This document shows positions 33,581 through 43,962 of a DNA stretch of 64,000 nucleotides, piece after piece. The translations under genes and the position numbers were made by a program. The stretch comes from Cosmopolites sordidus (Eukaryota; Arthropoda; Insecta; Coleoptera; Curculionidae). The stretch lies in the NCBI GenBank assembly GCA_031761425.1, contig JARFXV010002506.1, positions 78,757 through 142,756 on the forward strand. The letters are read 5' to 3'. How positions within the stretch are numbered: position 1 is the first letter of the stretch; each line of letters begins with the position of its first letter. The notes under the pieces are model-generated. The model was not told the DNA's origin. It saw nothing but the letters and a program-made list of their open reading frames with translations, and did not search any database.

Positions 33581-36439
33581 ATTATTAATTAACGAGATAC
33601 GGCCAAAGTTCGAAAATAAAATAAAATTTGAAATTTCTTAATAATTTTGAAACGATTTGAAATAAAAACTTGAAACTTGCGAGTGTAGTACAAATGGTTA
33701 CGAAGCATATTTTAAACGTATTCCTGGAAAAAAAAATGTGGCGTAAACATGGTGTAGTGGTACTACTTTTTTAATTAAAAAATAGTAATAGTATCTATCT
33801 ATAAAAATACCTTTGCTAAATTTTTGGTAATATTTTTTAGATCATTTTCAGCAACTTTACAGTAGCAAACCATTAGTGCGCAAATTCATTAGCAGGCTTT
33901 GAATATTAGATATGACAAATCGGGTCAAATAAATGACAGGTAAGTTATTTTTTAAGTTCCAGTTTAATGGCTTTTTTACGGTTTTCAAGGACGATTACTA
34001 AATTTATATATTATTTTAGAAGTACAAACTTTTCAAACAACCAAACGATATTAATAGTATAAAATAGTAATTATGGTGAAAGCCCCACACTTCAGAAGAG
34101 ATACCCAAAATACTTAAAAAAAGGTCACCACTTGACTGTACACCAGCTTGTGTTCTTCAATTTCAATTTATTTTTGGAAATATTATTGGTATATTTCTAA
34201 TTGAATCATATGTCTGTAATATTTTTTGTCACAGCTCATCTCTAGGGTCCGTTCCGCTACCATAAACTGCGTTTTCGCATATCGCCATATATAAAAGTTT
34301 ATAGGCTTTTTGTTTGGAACTTGGCTTACCAATTAATAACAGAAATGCTACGTTGGAAAATACAGCTTCGTCTTTATAAAATTGCGTTCAAGAAAAAATA
34401 ACTTACATATCATTAATTTGACAGGATTTGCCATATTCAATATCCAAAGCCTACCGCTAATAATTATTTTGTCAGCTATAATACTAAATTATACCTTATT
34501 GTAAGTTATATTGCACCTGCAAAGTTCAAGTTTATATTTCAATGCGTTTCAAAATTATTATGAAATTTCAAATTTATTAAGTTTTATTTATTGAGGGAGT
34601 GTATGGATTTTAAAAGTAAGTATAATGCTCGATGTGAGGTGTTTGGATACCATTACCAAATTATTTATTTGACTGAAATTACTCTTTGATCATGAAGGCC
34701 TTCAATGAGTTACTCATTAGTGCAGTTCAGCAGATCAGACTTGAAAATAACAACTAAATTGTTTAACTAACTAAACTGATTAGTGTGCGAAGAGTTTCAA
34801 CTGAGAATGAAATATCGCTAATGATTTTAATATTAAATATCTTTAGTCGATCTGATAACAGTGATAAGCAGAGATCGACTCTAGATTTTCTTTACCATTT
34901 CTAATTCATCTAGTTAGTGAATAGATACGTACGACCTTCTCGAAAGCAAAATCCTATCTCGAGGTGATAAAGAATCTGTTATAACAGCATGTTTTTTTGT
35001 TTATAACAGCATGTTTATAACAGCATGTTGTTTGCCTGAATATGCAATTCAGTGCAGTTTCGAATCTGATTGAGGAGGTAAGTTAAGAGTTGTTTAAATT
35101 CATAAAGGTCCCATGAGTGTCAGAGGACGCCATGATACCATTTATGACTAACTATCGCATAATCACGCCAATATGATCATTCACCTCTCGGCAAGGTTGT
35201 TTATACCTTAAACTTCCGATTTTTAAAACGTTTGCTCCTTAAAAAGACTAGGGTACTTCGAGATTGTCAGTCCCGTAACTCGGACTATCCAAGCCCCCAT
35301 GAAAGTGTAATTGATAAAAAGATATTCTATTCTAATTAAATGTATATATTTTGCACTATGATAAACAACTGCTTATAGCTCTGGTTCCCAATTTTTTGAT
35401 ATTAATATTGATATTGAAATGATTATATGTCATTATTTTCTTCATCTACTATTGAACGTATATGATGCGATATTACCTAATTAATAGCGTGTTAATTTAA
35501 GTAAAATAGTTAACTTATATTTCATCGGAGGTTAATTACATGAATTTTGGACTCAAACGAAACACTCAGTATAACAACTTATAAAAAATATGCAAGTTTT
35601 TATTTTTATTTAATTTGCAAAGTAATGGGACAGAGTCTACTACTAAAGCATAGGAAATATTTAAATGTAGCTTAAAAAAAGCGAAAAGACAGTACTTTTA
35701 ATTATATTTTCATCAAGATTAGGTAAAATGCTTAAAGGTTACTCCTGTTCTTTTCCTATGGATATAGACTTCTCTTATGGATATATGAAAATAAGTTATA
35801 TAACGGACTGTGAAGTGCTATCGTGCTATTTTGGCAACTTTCGAGTCTTATTTTCTGATTATTCCATTTCACTCGTCTATTATGATGTTCCTGATTTATA
35901 ATTTCTATTTGGCAAGTGCAGCTTTTTTCTTTTTTTCGGATTCTATTTCTAAGGGCTCCCAGTTAATTTCCTAAGAAATGTTAGTTTTGTTATAATAATA
36001 ACAATACGAATATTCTTTATTTAACACTTTACCTAGTGATTCTGTTCCTGTGACATGATGTTCTCGTTTTGGCCTGGGTTATTCATGTTAGAATAAACAC
36101 GTATGTGCGTTCTGCATGCTCAGAACTTAACAGCAACGAGTTGCCATTTACTAATTATTAGGAAAAATATTATTTCAGGTGACAATTCATGGTGATAAGA
36201 AGTGTTCCATATTTAATGTTTTCTTTGAAAATATAGATGATTAATACCAAATCAAATCCTTATAAGTATACGTTTTTATAAATGCAGAAATTTAGGAGAA
36301 ATTTATAAATTAATTTATTTTTTGCACTAGGTTCTTCAGGGTTTTCTTTTTAAATAAAACCAACAATTTTAATAAAATAATATTGTTGTTTATTTTATCA
36401 AAAAGTAGAGATATGGCAGTTATGTTTTAAAAAAGTTAT
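33581..36439. other. No gene recognised over 2.9 kb; small tandem repeat
   Basis: A three-fold TATAACAGCATGTT repeat lies at about 34980-35028. The sequence GCCCCACACTTC at 34082 is shared with the right end of the element at 58.9 kb, which might mark a decayed relative; nothing else supports it. Confidence 0.45.
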
Positions 36440-36970
36440 TCTGCAAATATCTCCCTCATCTGTTTCTACAGATAGCCAATCTTTGAGTAAAATTGTCAAT
36501 AACAATTTCGCACAATTTCGATTTAATTTTACCAATAATTTAACGCATAGTTTGCTTCAGGTCATTAATCGTCTGCGATTTGTTATTATAGCATAGACTT
36601 TGTCCTTGAGGAATCCCCACAGGAAAAAGTTAAACGCGGATTAGTCGTTTGATTTTGCAGGCTACTGAATATCAATGAATATCAAGCATATTATCCAATT
36701 GGGGTCATCAAAAGTTTCCTAACATATTGCGGTAGCATTTGGCCATTAACATTTACCGTTTGACCATCGTCATTTTCATGAAAAAATATCCTTAAAACCC
36801 CTACTGCCCACAATGCACACTACACTGATACTCGAATACAATGTAAAGGTTCTTCTGCAACCACTCGATGACTTTCAGTTGACCAACTCCTACAACTATG
36901 CTTGTTCACATAACCTGTGAGGTGGACATGAGCTTCGTCCAAAAACATATTTTGATTGAATATTCTGCAT
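36440..36970 (-). pseudogene. Tc1/mariner-superfamily transposase fragment
   Basis: The minus strand reads FLDEAHVHLTGYVNKHSCRS (about 36865-36945; first catalytic Asp in LDEAH), then EEPLHCIRVSV (about 36830). NDDGQTVNVNGQMLPQYVRK follows at about 36715-36775. Below that only weak traces continue, with stops. The upstream N-terminal domain and both ends are missing. Confidence 0.6.
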
Positions 36971-37011
36971 TATTTAACTGTTTCTGCATTATTTATGTTA
37001 TTAAATTATTA

Positions 37012-37322
37012 AAGTTCAAGGATAATAGACCATATATATGTGATTGTAATACTGTGTTTTAAATTGATAAGAATTGGAGTATTTATATCACGAGGAATAT
37101 CGTTATAAACATAAAATATTATAAGAAAATCTTCAACCTCCTTACTTTAGAACGTGGTGATTCCAACCTATTTTTGATTGATAAAAGTAAATAAGTTCAA
37201 GGATAATAGACCATATATATGTGATTGTAATACAATGTTTTAAATTAATAAGAATCTTAATAAGAAGAAAATCTTCAACCTCCTTACTTTAGGACGTGGT
37301 CATTCCAACCTATTTTTAATAA
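37012..37322. repeat. 181-bp tandem duplication, second unit shortened
   Basis: AAGTTCAAGGATAATAGACC begins at 37012 and again at 37193. The second unit lacks about 55 bp (the GAGTATTTATATCACGAGG region), then resumes with GAAAATCTTCAACCTCCTTA. No coding potential is visible. Confidence 0.85.
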
Positions 37323-37469
37323 TCAGCGAATTATAAAGCTTTGTTAAGAAAAAGTTCAGAAAAAGAACATTCATATTATAAATATTTAATGATGATGACA
37401 TCAAATATAGTGTATATATGTATATAGATTATTCGAAAAAACTGTTTATGTAACTCCACGCTTAAAATG

Positions 37470-37727
37470 GCATAACAATTCGCTCTGGTATTAATGTGAA
37501 TAAAGTATTTAAAAGTCGAATACAAAGCGTGTGCGAGTGAAAAATACCGCCCATTTGCAGAACGAGACTATCGTAGATGTTCAGGAATCACGCAGCATTC
37601 CTTTCGAAGCGGCATGACATTTACACGTACATTATTATCTTTTGTTATTACTCCCCAGCTGCCCGTCTAGATTATGCATGAGACCGTCGTCGACCTTATT
37701 TTGGTTTGGTTAATGTGCGGAATAACT
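37470..37727 (+). repeat. Unnamed dispersed repeat (family B), copy 2
   Basis: This is the most complete copy: CCGCCCATTTGCAGAACGAG, AATCACGCAGCATTCCTTTC, CACGTACATTATTATC and GTCTAGATTATGCATGAGAC lie in the same order as in copies 1 and 3, all on the plus strand. Confidence 0.75.
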
Positions 37728-37995
37728 AACACCTGTGAAGTTGATGGCTGTTACTAAATTATGAATTGGAAACTAAGCCACAAAAATAATTACAGGTGAT
37801 TAGTACTATTATTAGGGTAAATATATATTTTAAGAAAAATTATAGCAGTCAGTTGGAAATAGATTAAGTCGAATATTAATGAACTTTCAAACTAAGTTAA
37901 AGATAACATTGACTAACTAAAAAAAAACATCGATAAACGGTGACAATTAATGAATAAAGATAAGAATATAATTTGAAATTTATTACAAAAATATA
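37728..37995. other. Spacer, nothing recognised
   Basis: AT-rich spacer before a mariner end. Confidence 0.5.
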
Positions 37996-39165
37996 CGAGG
38001 TGGAAAAACGAGACTGACGCATGCGCCAAACGCCAGCGACCAACACCTGTTTAGCGTGAAGCCTTCTCTTTAGTTATATTCCGGTTCCATATAACCGTAG
38101 CCTTCGTTCGCATTAGAGTTGTTTTTTTGTTTCGCCGGAAGAATGTTAAGTGTAACAATAGAGCAACGAATTGTTGTGAAATTTTACTTGAAACGTGGAA
38201 AACCCGCTACTGAAACTTATAATTTATTGAAAGAAGTGTATGGCAATGAATATTTATCGCGTGCATGTGTTTTTGATTAGTTTAAGCGTGTTCAAGATAG
38301 TCAAGAAGACGTGAAGATGATCCACGTCTGGGTCGCCCTTCTACGTTAAAAATGAACGACTATATTGAAAAAATCGGTAATTGCTGAAACTGTAGGAATT
38401 GACAAAGAATGCGTGCGGCAAAATTTTCATAACAATTTTAATATACAAAAAGTGTGTGCCAAAATGGTGCCTAAAATTCTCACGTTTGAATAACAAGAAG
38501 CTCGCAAAAATGTTTGTGCTGACACTTTGAATGGCATTGAAAAGGATCCAAACTTATTGGAAAGGATAATAACACTTGACGAATCGTGGTTTTTTACTTA
38601 TGATCCTAAAATGAAGCGCCAATCCATGCACTGGAAAAGGCCAAATTCACTGAGAGTCAAAACAGCTAGTTTTTTTCGATATTCATGGGATTGTGTACCT
38701 TCATTGGGTTCCTGAAGGTCAAACTATTAATCAGCATTACTACCTTCAAATTCTTGCTAAACTCCGTGAAAAAATAAGGAAAAATGACCCAAGTGAAGTC
38801 ATGTGTTCTGTTCTCCACCAAGACAATGCGCTGGCTCATTCCGCATTGTCAGTCAAGAGATTTCTAGGCAAGTACAGCATCCTAGTTTTATTTGCCGGAT
38901 CTTGCGCCGCGCGAATTCTGCGTTGTGTTTCCTAAGGTGAAATCACCTTAGTGAAAACCGTGAAAAGGAACACGATTTGAGTCCGTTGGAGCTATGAAAG
39001 AGAAAGCGACACGCGTTCTGAAGGAGCTCACAAAAGCACTGCTTCAATCAGTGAAAGATTAGCAAGGAGCGTTGTAGGAATAGTGGTTAGTATATTGAAG
39101 GCGGTAATAAGGAAATGTGCATGAAATCAAAATAAAATATTTTACAGCGTCAGTGTCATGATATA
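37996..39165 (+). mobile_element. Mariner element, decayed; right end approximate
   Basis: The left end is preceded by a TA (37994-37995) and reads CGAGGTGGAAAAACGAGACT, the usual shape of a mariner terminal repeat. At the right only GCGTCAGTGTC (about 39148-39158) is recognisable as the inverse of GAGACTGACGC. The length suits a 1.2-kb mariner. Confidence 0.7.
38142..39060 (+). pseudogene. Mariner transposase (DD34D type)
   Basis: The gene starts near 38142 with MLSVTIEQRIVVKFYLKRGK (helix-turn-helix). ITLDESWFFTYDPKMKRQSM then HWKRP follows at 38570-38640, with the first catalytic Asp (family: VTGDESWFYTYDPETKRQS.QWK). A frame shift leads to YLHWVPEGQTINQHYYLQIL (38694-38755), then CSVLHQDNALAHSALSVKRF with the second Asp (38800-38865). 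The third motif (SPDLAPCDFFLFPK) is scrambled into a short rearranged stretch (about 38880-38940). Stops and at least two shifts occur, so it is inactive. Confidence 0.85.
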
Positions 39166-39470
39166 ATAATATATCTACTGGGATGATTTCCATATCATGG
39201 AAAATTCTGTTTTTAATCGCTCTACACTCATTTACCGTGAAACATGGGCATTTAGGAAAAATAAATATTTTCGAGTGTTTTAGAAATATTTATACTTCAT
39301 TTATGTATTTATGATCATAAATATCTTTTAGTGTGCGATATTTAATAGGTATATTATTCTTTAGACCAAAAAATATTGGTAGTTTATCGTAGAGAAATAT
39401 ATTTTTATTTGGACGAGAATTATTGTGCTGATCTAATTTAGTATTGCAGGAAAATACGAATAAAATATTA
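39166..39470. other. Spacer, nothing recognised
   Basis: AT-rich DNA; the last 13 bp (39458-39470, GAATAAAATATTA) are the SINE target duplication. Confidence 0.5.
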
Positions 39471-39857
39471 GCCGGTCGCGTTGGCGGTAGTTGGTTCGAT
39501 TCCAGCGCTCGGATGGTTGTTTTTCTTTCTTTCTTCTGTCTGTTTACTTACTAAATCTTTGTGATTGTTTCTAGCCAAGAATGTAAAATCCGATAACGAA
39601 TTACCCCTCAGTCTGCTAGTTAAAGGCTGGGTAAGGCCGGATGCCTTCTGAGAAGTGTTCTACGTTAGTCACTCGCCAGTCGGTAGGTTTCCTGATAGAC
39701 TTATGGGTAGGCACATAACCAAGGGTTTATAGCCCGAGGGGGGTGCTGTCCTGGGTTTGTCGGAAGCTGATGACCGTGGTTCGGAACCCACGTTAAGCTG
39801 TAGGTCCAGTCGCTAAATAGCCTATTTGCTTGTGCGCCTCTAACCCTAACACTTTTT
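39471..39857 (+). mobile_element. tRNA-derived SINE with 13-bp target duplication, A box deleted
   Basis: It is flanked by GAATAAAATATTA at 39458-39470 and 39858-39870. It starts GCCGGTCGCGTTGG, then lacks the A-box part of the head but keeps the B box GGTTCGATTCC (about 39493-39503). The body is the same as at 48938-49362. The exact flanks show where the element begins and ends, so the full unit is about 425 bp. Confidence 0.9.
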
Positions 39858-39877
39858 GAATAAAATATTAAAGTAGG

Positions 39878-40110
39878 CTCGTGGGGAATATTAAAAATAT
39901 TCAAAAAACAGCACATTTTTTCTCGTGTTCTACGTAAAAAATCCGTATTCTTCAGTCACCATCAAACGCCAATAAGCACCTCTCGAGAATGGTTTCTGAC
40001 CCAGAAAAGTGCCCGAGTTGAACGTCCGAAAGCAACTGAAGCATTGACCAGTTGGAAGGATTGGCCAAGTGGAGCATGGGAAAAACATCCTTGTTTTTGA
40101 ACACTTTTAA
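39878..40110 (-). repeat. Penelope-like repeat family A, left inverted arm
   Basis: It reads TTCAGTCACCATCAAACGCC, then TTTCTGACCCAG and AGTTGAAC, the reverse complement of the arm at 40690-40868. The hammerhead-like core is decayed here: GAAAC (39992-39996, minus) is kept but CTGATGA is lost. Confidence 0.5.
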
Positions 40111-40689
40111 TATTCTTCATCCACTGAAGTCCACTGAATTTTTTTCATGCATACCTAGTACCTGAATATAGGGCTTGAGCTTGGGTTCGAACGGTTTCAC
40201 ACAGTATTACTGTTCCGAACCACCGGATGGCGTTCGATACTGCTTTCATACATTTCAAAACTGCTTTCATACATTTCAATACTGCTTTCATCCGATTTGA
40301 CCTATTTATATGGTCAAGACCTTGGTCAATCTTTCAATTGGTTACGTGAAGATCGTTCTCTACTTCGCTGGCCGCCAAAACCCTACCAGGTCAACTGCAG
40401 GTCGACCGATCGGTTCGACTAGCATTTTGGCGAGCTCGTCTCGATTTTCCGATGAGAACAGTGTCATCAAAACTAACTTCCATGAAGTTGACCTGGAATT
40501 CAATTGAAAAAACGTCCCCCTTTCGATAAACGATGAAATTTTCCGGCAACTTCCTGGGTCAACAAGAGGGCTTTAAGCCGTATAAAATCCAGCCTACTTT
40601 CGGAATACAATCTCAGGTAAAAAAGTAGGCGCCCGAGGGCTAGCTTAAAAACCTGGTTAAATTCTATGCCTAAAGTTTTTATTACCTTA
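40111..40689. repeat. Family A internal part with a 22-bp tandem repeat
   Basis: CACACAGTATTACTGTTCCG and GAACCACCGGATGGCG (about 40198-40232) recur at 51448-51482 upstream of another family A core. A tandem repeat of ACTGCTTTCATACATTTCAA (2.5 units) lies at about 40238-40293. Nothing resembling a protein was seen. Confidence 0.5.
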
Positions 40690-40868
40690 CCTATCTAATA
40701 TTTCAATTACTTTCGAAGGTTCAACTCGAGCCCGACTGATGATGACTTAATGCCAGAAACCGGTCTCTGGAGATGATTGTTAGCGTTTGATGGCGACTGA
40801 AGAATTGGGAATTATTCCATGGAAGCACGGGAAGAAAACTTTCCCGTTTTTTAAATATTTTTAATTTA
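40690..40868 (+). repeat. Penelope-like repeat family A, right arm with hammerhead-like core
   Basis: CTGATGA (40736-40742), TGACTTAATGCCA, GAAAC (40756-40760), then CGGTCTCTGGAGATG and GCGTTTGATGGCGACTGAAG. The hairpin between core blocks would pair TG.C/G.CA, one mismatch in 4 bp. It is inverted relative to 39878-40110. Confidence 0.5.
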
Positions 40869-41334
40869 GTACTATTATTAGCATTTGCATTTGTCTTTTA
40901 AACGAATACTCTTGAACACAAACAGAGAATCATTTTAATATATTTTATAAGGATTATTTAAAATAATTTTTTTTTGATAATGTAAATGTTTGATTTTTAA
41001 ATAATGTAAAACACAACTGTCAACTTAAGAACAGTATGCCTAAATCAGAATAACAATCATCCTTTCAATCGATGGGCAAATTTTAAGTAATTATTTAAGT
41101 TTAAGAATTCGGTGGATTTAGAACTCAGTGGGTTAAGAATTTAATACATATGCCGAAAATTATTCAAACGATACATAATTAAATGTTAGAATACTTGTTA
41201 CTTAAACGTATGAATTTTAAGTTGATAAAATTAAAAAACAATTGAAATATTTTTTCATTATTTTGCATCTGATGTACTATCACTTCTTTCGTTAACTACA
41301 ACCGAAATTTAGTTTAGGTTGTTTTAGGGAAGAG
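40869..41334. other. No gene recognised
   Basis: AT-rich spacer. Confidence 0.5.
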
Positions 41335-41592
41335 ATGCATCAACCATTAGGGTTAGCAACTGGGCTAATAGTTTTAAGTGAGCTTCAGATTACGGTCATC
41401 AGCTATCGATTAAACCTGGTCTCCTCTCGGGCTAACAACACTTAGTCTGTGCTTAACCTTTTACTTTTTCTGGAAGTCTACCGGCTGGTGAGTGGCCAAG
41501 TTAGAAAACGCCCCAGAAGGTATTCGGTTTTACTCAGCCTAGATACTGGTAACGCCTGAGGGGCTATTGCTTGTTGGATTTACACCCTTGTT
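41335..41592 (-). mobile_element. Old diverged copy of the tRNA-derived SINE
   Basis: The reverse complement follows the SINE body in order: GTGTAAATCCAAC, CCCCTCAGGCGTTACCAG, AATACCTTCTGGGGCG, CCACTCACCAGCCGGTAGAC, TTAGCCCGAGAGG and ATAGCTGATGACCGTAATC. It is far more diverged than the other copies, so the family has been active over a long time. Head and target duplication were not seen. Confidence 0.6.
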
Positions 41593-41994
41593 TATTAAAT
41601 TTTTACATATGACAGGCTAAAAATGGTATTACAAATGATTGGCTACAAGAAGGATGACCTGAGAGGGGTAGGTTGTATGAAAATATGCTGATTAGGAAAA
41701 ATTCACTGACCCCTTTAGTTCTTTCACTATTGCAAAGGGGCAGTTAGTAAGAAGTTGTTTTCGATATATTTAATTTAAATTAAAGGATTTTGTTTAGTAC
41801 GTGATATTGCGTAGATCTATTTTGTCTCATAAATTATACCACTGCTTTGTTTGCTATTTTGTATTGATTAATTGTACTACCATTTTACATTTCCTATATC
41901 CTAATATTATTGCTTGCCACTGAAACTGCTAATTTGCTGATGTATTGTAAATTGATAAATTAATATTATGGACTACAATTAGTTAATATTATTA
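41593..41994. other. No gene recognised
   Basis: AT-rich spacer. Confidence 0.5.
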
Positions 41995-42732
41995 AAAGCC
42001 ATTTTTTAGTATGTCTGAACTTTGATATGGGTCACTGCCTAACGAACTATGAGTTTGCTGTAAATCTGTATCTCAATAGTCTCGCAAAATATCATGGAAG
42101 GTTTAACATCAGACCAATGCTATCAAATTGTCGAAATTTATTATTAAAATTAGTCTTTTTATAGAGCATTTCGTGAATTTGAGCTTTGTGAAGTATTGGT
42201 CGAATTATGGACAAATTCCGAACGCATTTCACGCTGTTCGATGTTAAAACAAAAGCGAGGCAAAAAAACTGTGCATTCTAAAGAAAATATCGCTGTTGTA
42301 GCTGGCAATGTTGATGAAAATCCATATTTATCAATTCGTCGCCGTTCGCATGAAGTTGGGCTTTATTATTCGGCTACGTGGATTATTTAGTTCCGAATTT
42401 GAATGGTGTGGATCTGGTGGAGATGTGGTTCCAACAGGATGGCTCCAAATGTGATACAGCCAATGCAACAATTGATTTATTGAGGGAACAATTCGGTGAG
42501 AAAATTATTTTGTAGAACGGACCTGTTAATTGGCCACCAAGTGTGATTTAACGCCTTTAGATTATTTTCTTTGGAGTTATGTTAAATTTTTGCGGACATT
42601 TGTTTGCCAAAATTGTTTTTAAACATTAATGTCATTGAATATTATTGAAATTTAAAATAAATAGTTTCAAGGCTTCTAATTTGGTTGTTGTTATATTTGA
42701 ATTTAAAGCTTAGACGCATTAAAAAATCACCC
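41995..42732 (+). mobile_element. DUF4817-type Tc1/mariner element, internally deleted (738 bp)
   Basis: The ends match those of 18923-20081: left CATTTTTTAGTATGTCTGAAC and right end TTAAAAAATCACCC followed by TA. Inside, VEFYY and LWTNSERISRCSM keep the N-terminal domain. SIRRRSHEVGLYYSATW (about 42330-42380) then joins directly to DYLVPNLNGVDLVEMWFQQD and GSKCDTANAT (about 42383-42465; second Asp kept). NWPPS.CDLTPLDYFLW is at about 42530-42575. The stretch with the first catalytic motif is deleted, as in non-autonomous derivatives. Confidence 0.75.
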
Positions 42733-42819
42733 TATATAATATCAAATATATCAATAAATATATTATCATATAAAATTAAACTACACCAATGTCACCACTC
42801 GACGAAACTGTTATACTGC

Positions 42820-43050
42820 ATAAAAACTTGGTCTGCTATTAATGCGTATACGGTATTTAAATCTAAAACCATAGAGAGCAAAAAACGGCGTCCGTTTGCG
42901 GGTCTCGTATGTGTCCTGGAATCACGCACTATTTCTTTTGAAATGCTACGAGACCTGCACGTACATTGTTACCTGTTGTTATTATTCTGCTACGGACTTC
43001 TCTAGATTATGCACGAGTCTGTTGCTATATTACTTTGTTTCTGATAATGT
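42820..43050 (+). repeat. Unnamed dispersed repeat (family B), copy 3
   Basis: The ordered blocks GGCGTCCGTTTGCGGG, AATCACGCACTATTTCTTTT, CCTGCACGTACATTGTTACC and TCTAGATTATGCACGAG match copies at 31.3 and 37.5 kb. It starts about 90 bp after the end of the DUF4817-type element. Confidence 0.7.
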
Positions 43051-43613
43051 GTAGAAACCTCGAGATTTGTACATATTAAGTCATTGCCATAGCGAAATTT
43101 TAACTAGGAAAAGTATGGATGGTGGTAACTCCTTTTAATTTTTTAGTATGGTAGTTTTTTACTAGAGTCTCATAATTAATATCCGGTGTGTTCGAGTTCA
43201 ACTGGATCCAGCGAAAAGTACTGTTACTTCGCAGGTACGAAAAATAGATGAAAATAAAGTTTATAAGATTTTTATAATGGTTTTATGTTCGTACATTGCG
43301 TAATAATTTAATAGATATTTTATGATGATGATTTTAAGTAGTTTATTTACACTAAAATTGAAGTTAAATTATAATACTCGGTAATTGCATTTCTAATAAA
43401 ATATATTTAAATATTTTGGAATGTTCAAGAAACTTCTTTTTGTATATTTTTGGTGGCTCACAAACATAAAGCAATTACGATGTAAGCTGATCGTAACCGG
43501 AAAGTCGTATTGAACTCCACATGTAGACTATGTAGATTTAAATATATTTGATGAATATACATAAGTAGCGCGAGGAAAGAGTAATTTGACATCGAAGTAA
43601 AACATATTTTCTG
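43051..43613. other. No gene recognised
   Basis: AT-rich spacer up to a TTAA. Confidence 0.5.
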
Positions 43614-43617
43614 TTAA

Positions 43618-43962
43618 CCCCTGCAACGTTGCCTCATTTCTTTTTTATATGATGGACAATGCCTCTAATGAATGGGTTGACTGCCATCACAGTTCCATAA
43701 TAATGGTGGAGAATTGCCATGAGAGGATTTGCCAAATGAGGTAATGAACGAGGGAATTTTTTTGTGGAGACGTGACCAAAACGTTGATAGTTATAACATC
43801 CATTGTAGGGATGAACTTTAAGCGATAGAAATATCTCATCTATTCAGAAAGGAATGTAATTTGAACAAAAGAATGTGGCTGCTAGAAGATAAAAACCTCA
43901 ATTATTTACATACATAGGGGGAGTTGTCTACAGAAAACTACTCAAACTCTACCTTGCAGGGG
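43618..43962. mobile_element. piggyBac-like MITE with TTAA target duplication
   Basis: A TTAA at 43614-43617 and another at 43963-43966 enclose 345 bp whose ends are CCCCTGCAACGTTG and, inverted, CCCCTGCAAGGTAG (12 of 14 identical). TTAA duplication with CCC-starting inverted ends is the signature of the piggyBac superfamily. There is no transposase frame, so it is non-autonomous. Confidence 0.7.

Noticed and set aside
34082..34093. Match of GCCCCACACTTC to the right end of the 57.9-59.0 kb insertion
   Set aside because: Only 12 bp, no further alignment on either side that I can see.
35041..35090. Possible exon end before GAGGAGGTAAGTTA
   Set aside because: A donor-like site alone; the upstream frame has no recognisable content and no acceptor.
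39701..39916. 71-codon minus-strand frame with tryptophans and prolines
   Set aside because: It lies inside the SINE and crosses its target duplication, so it is a shadow.
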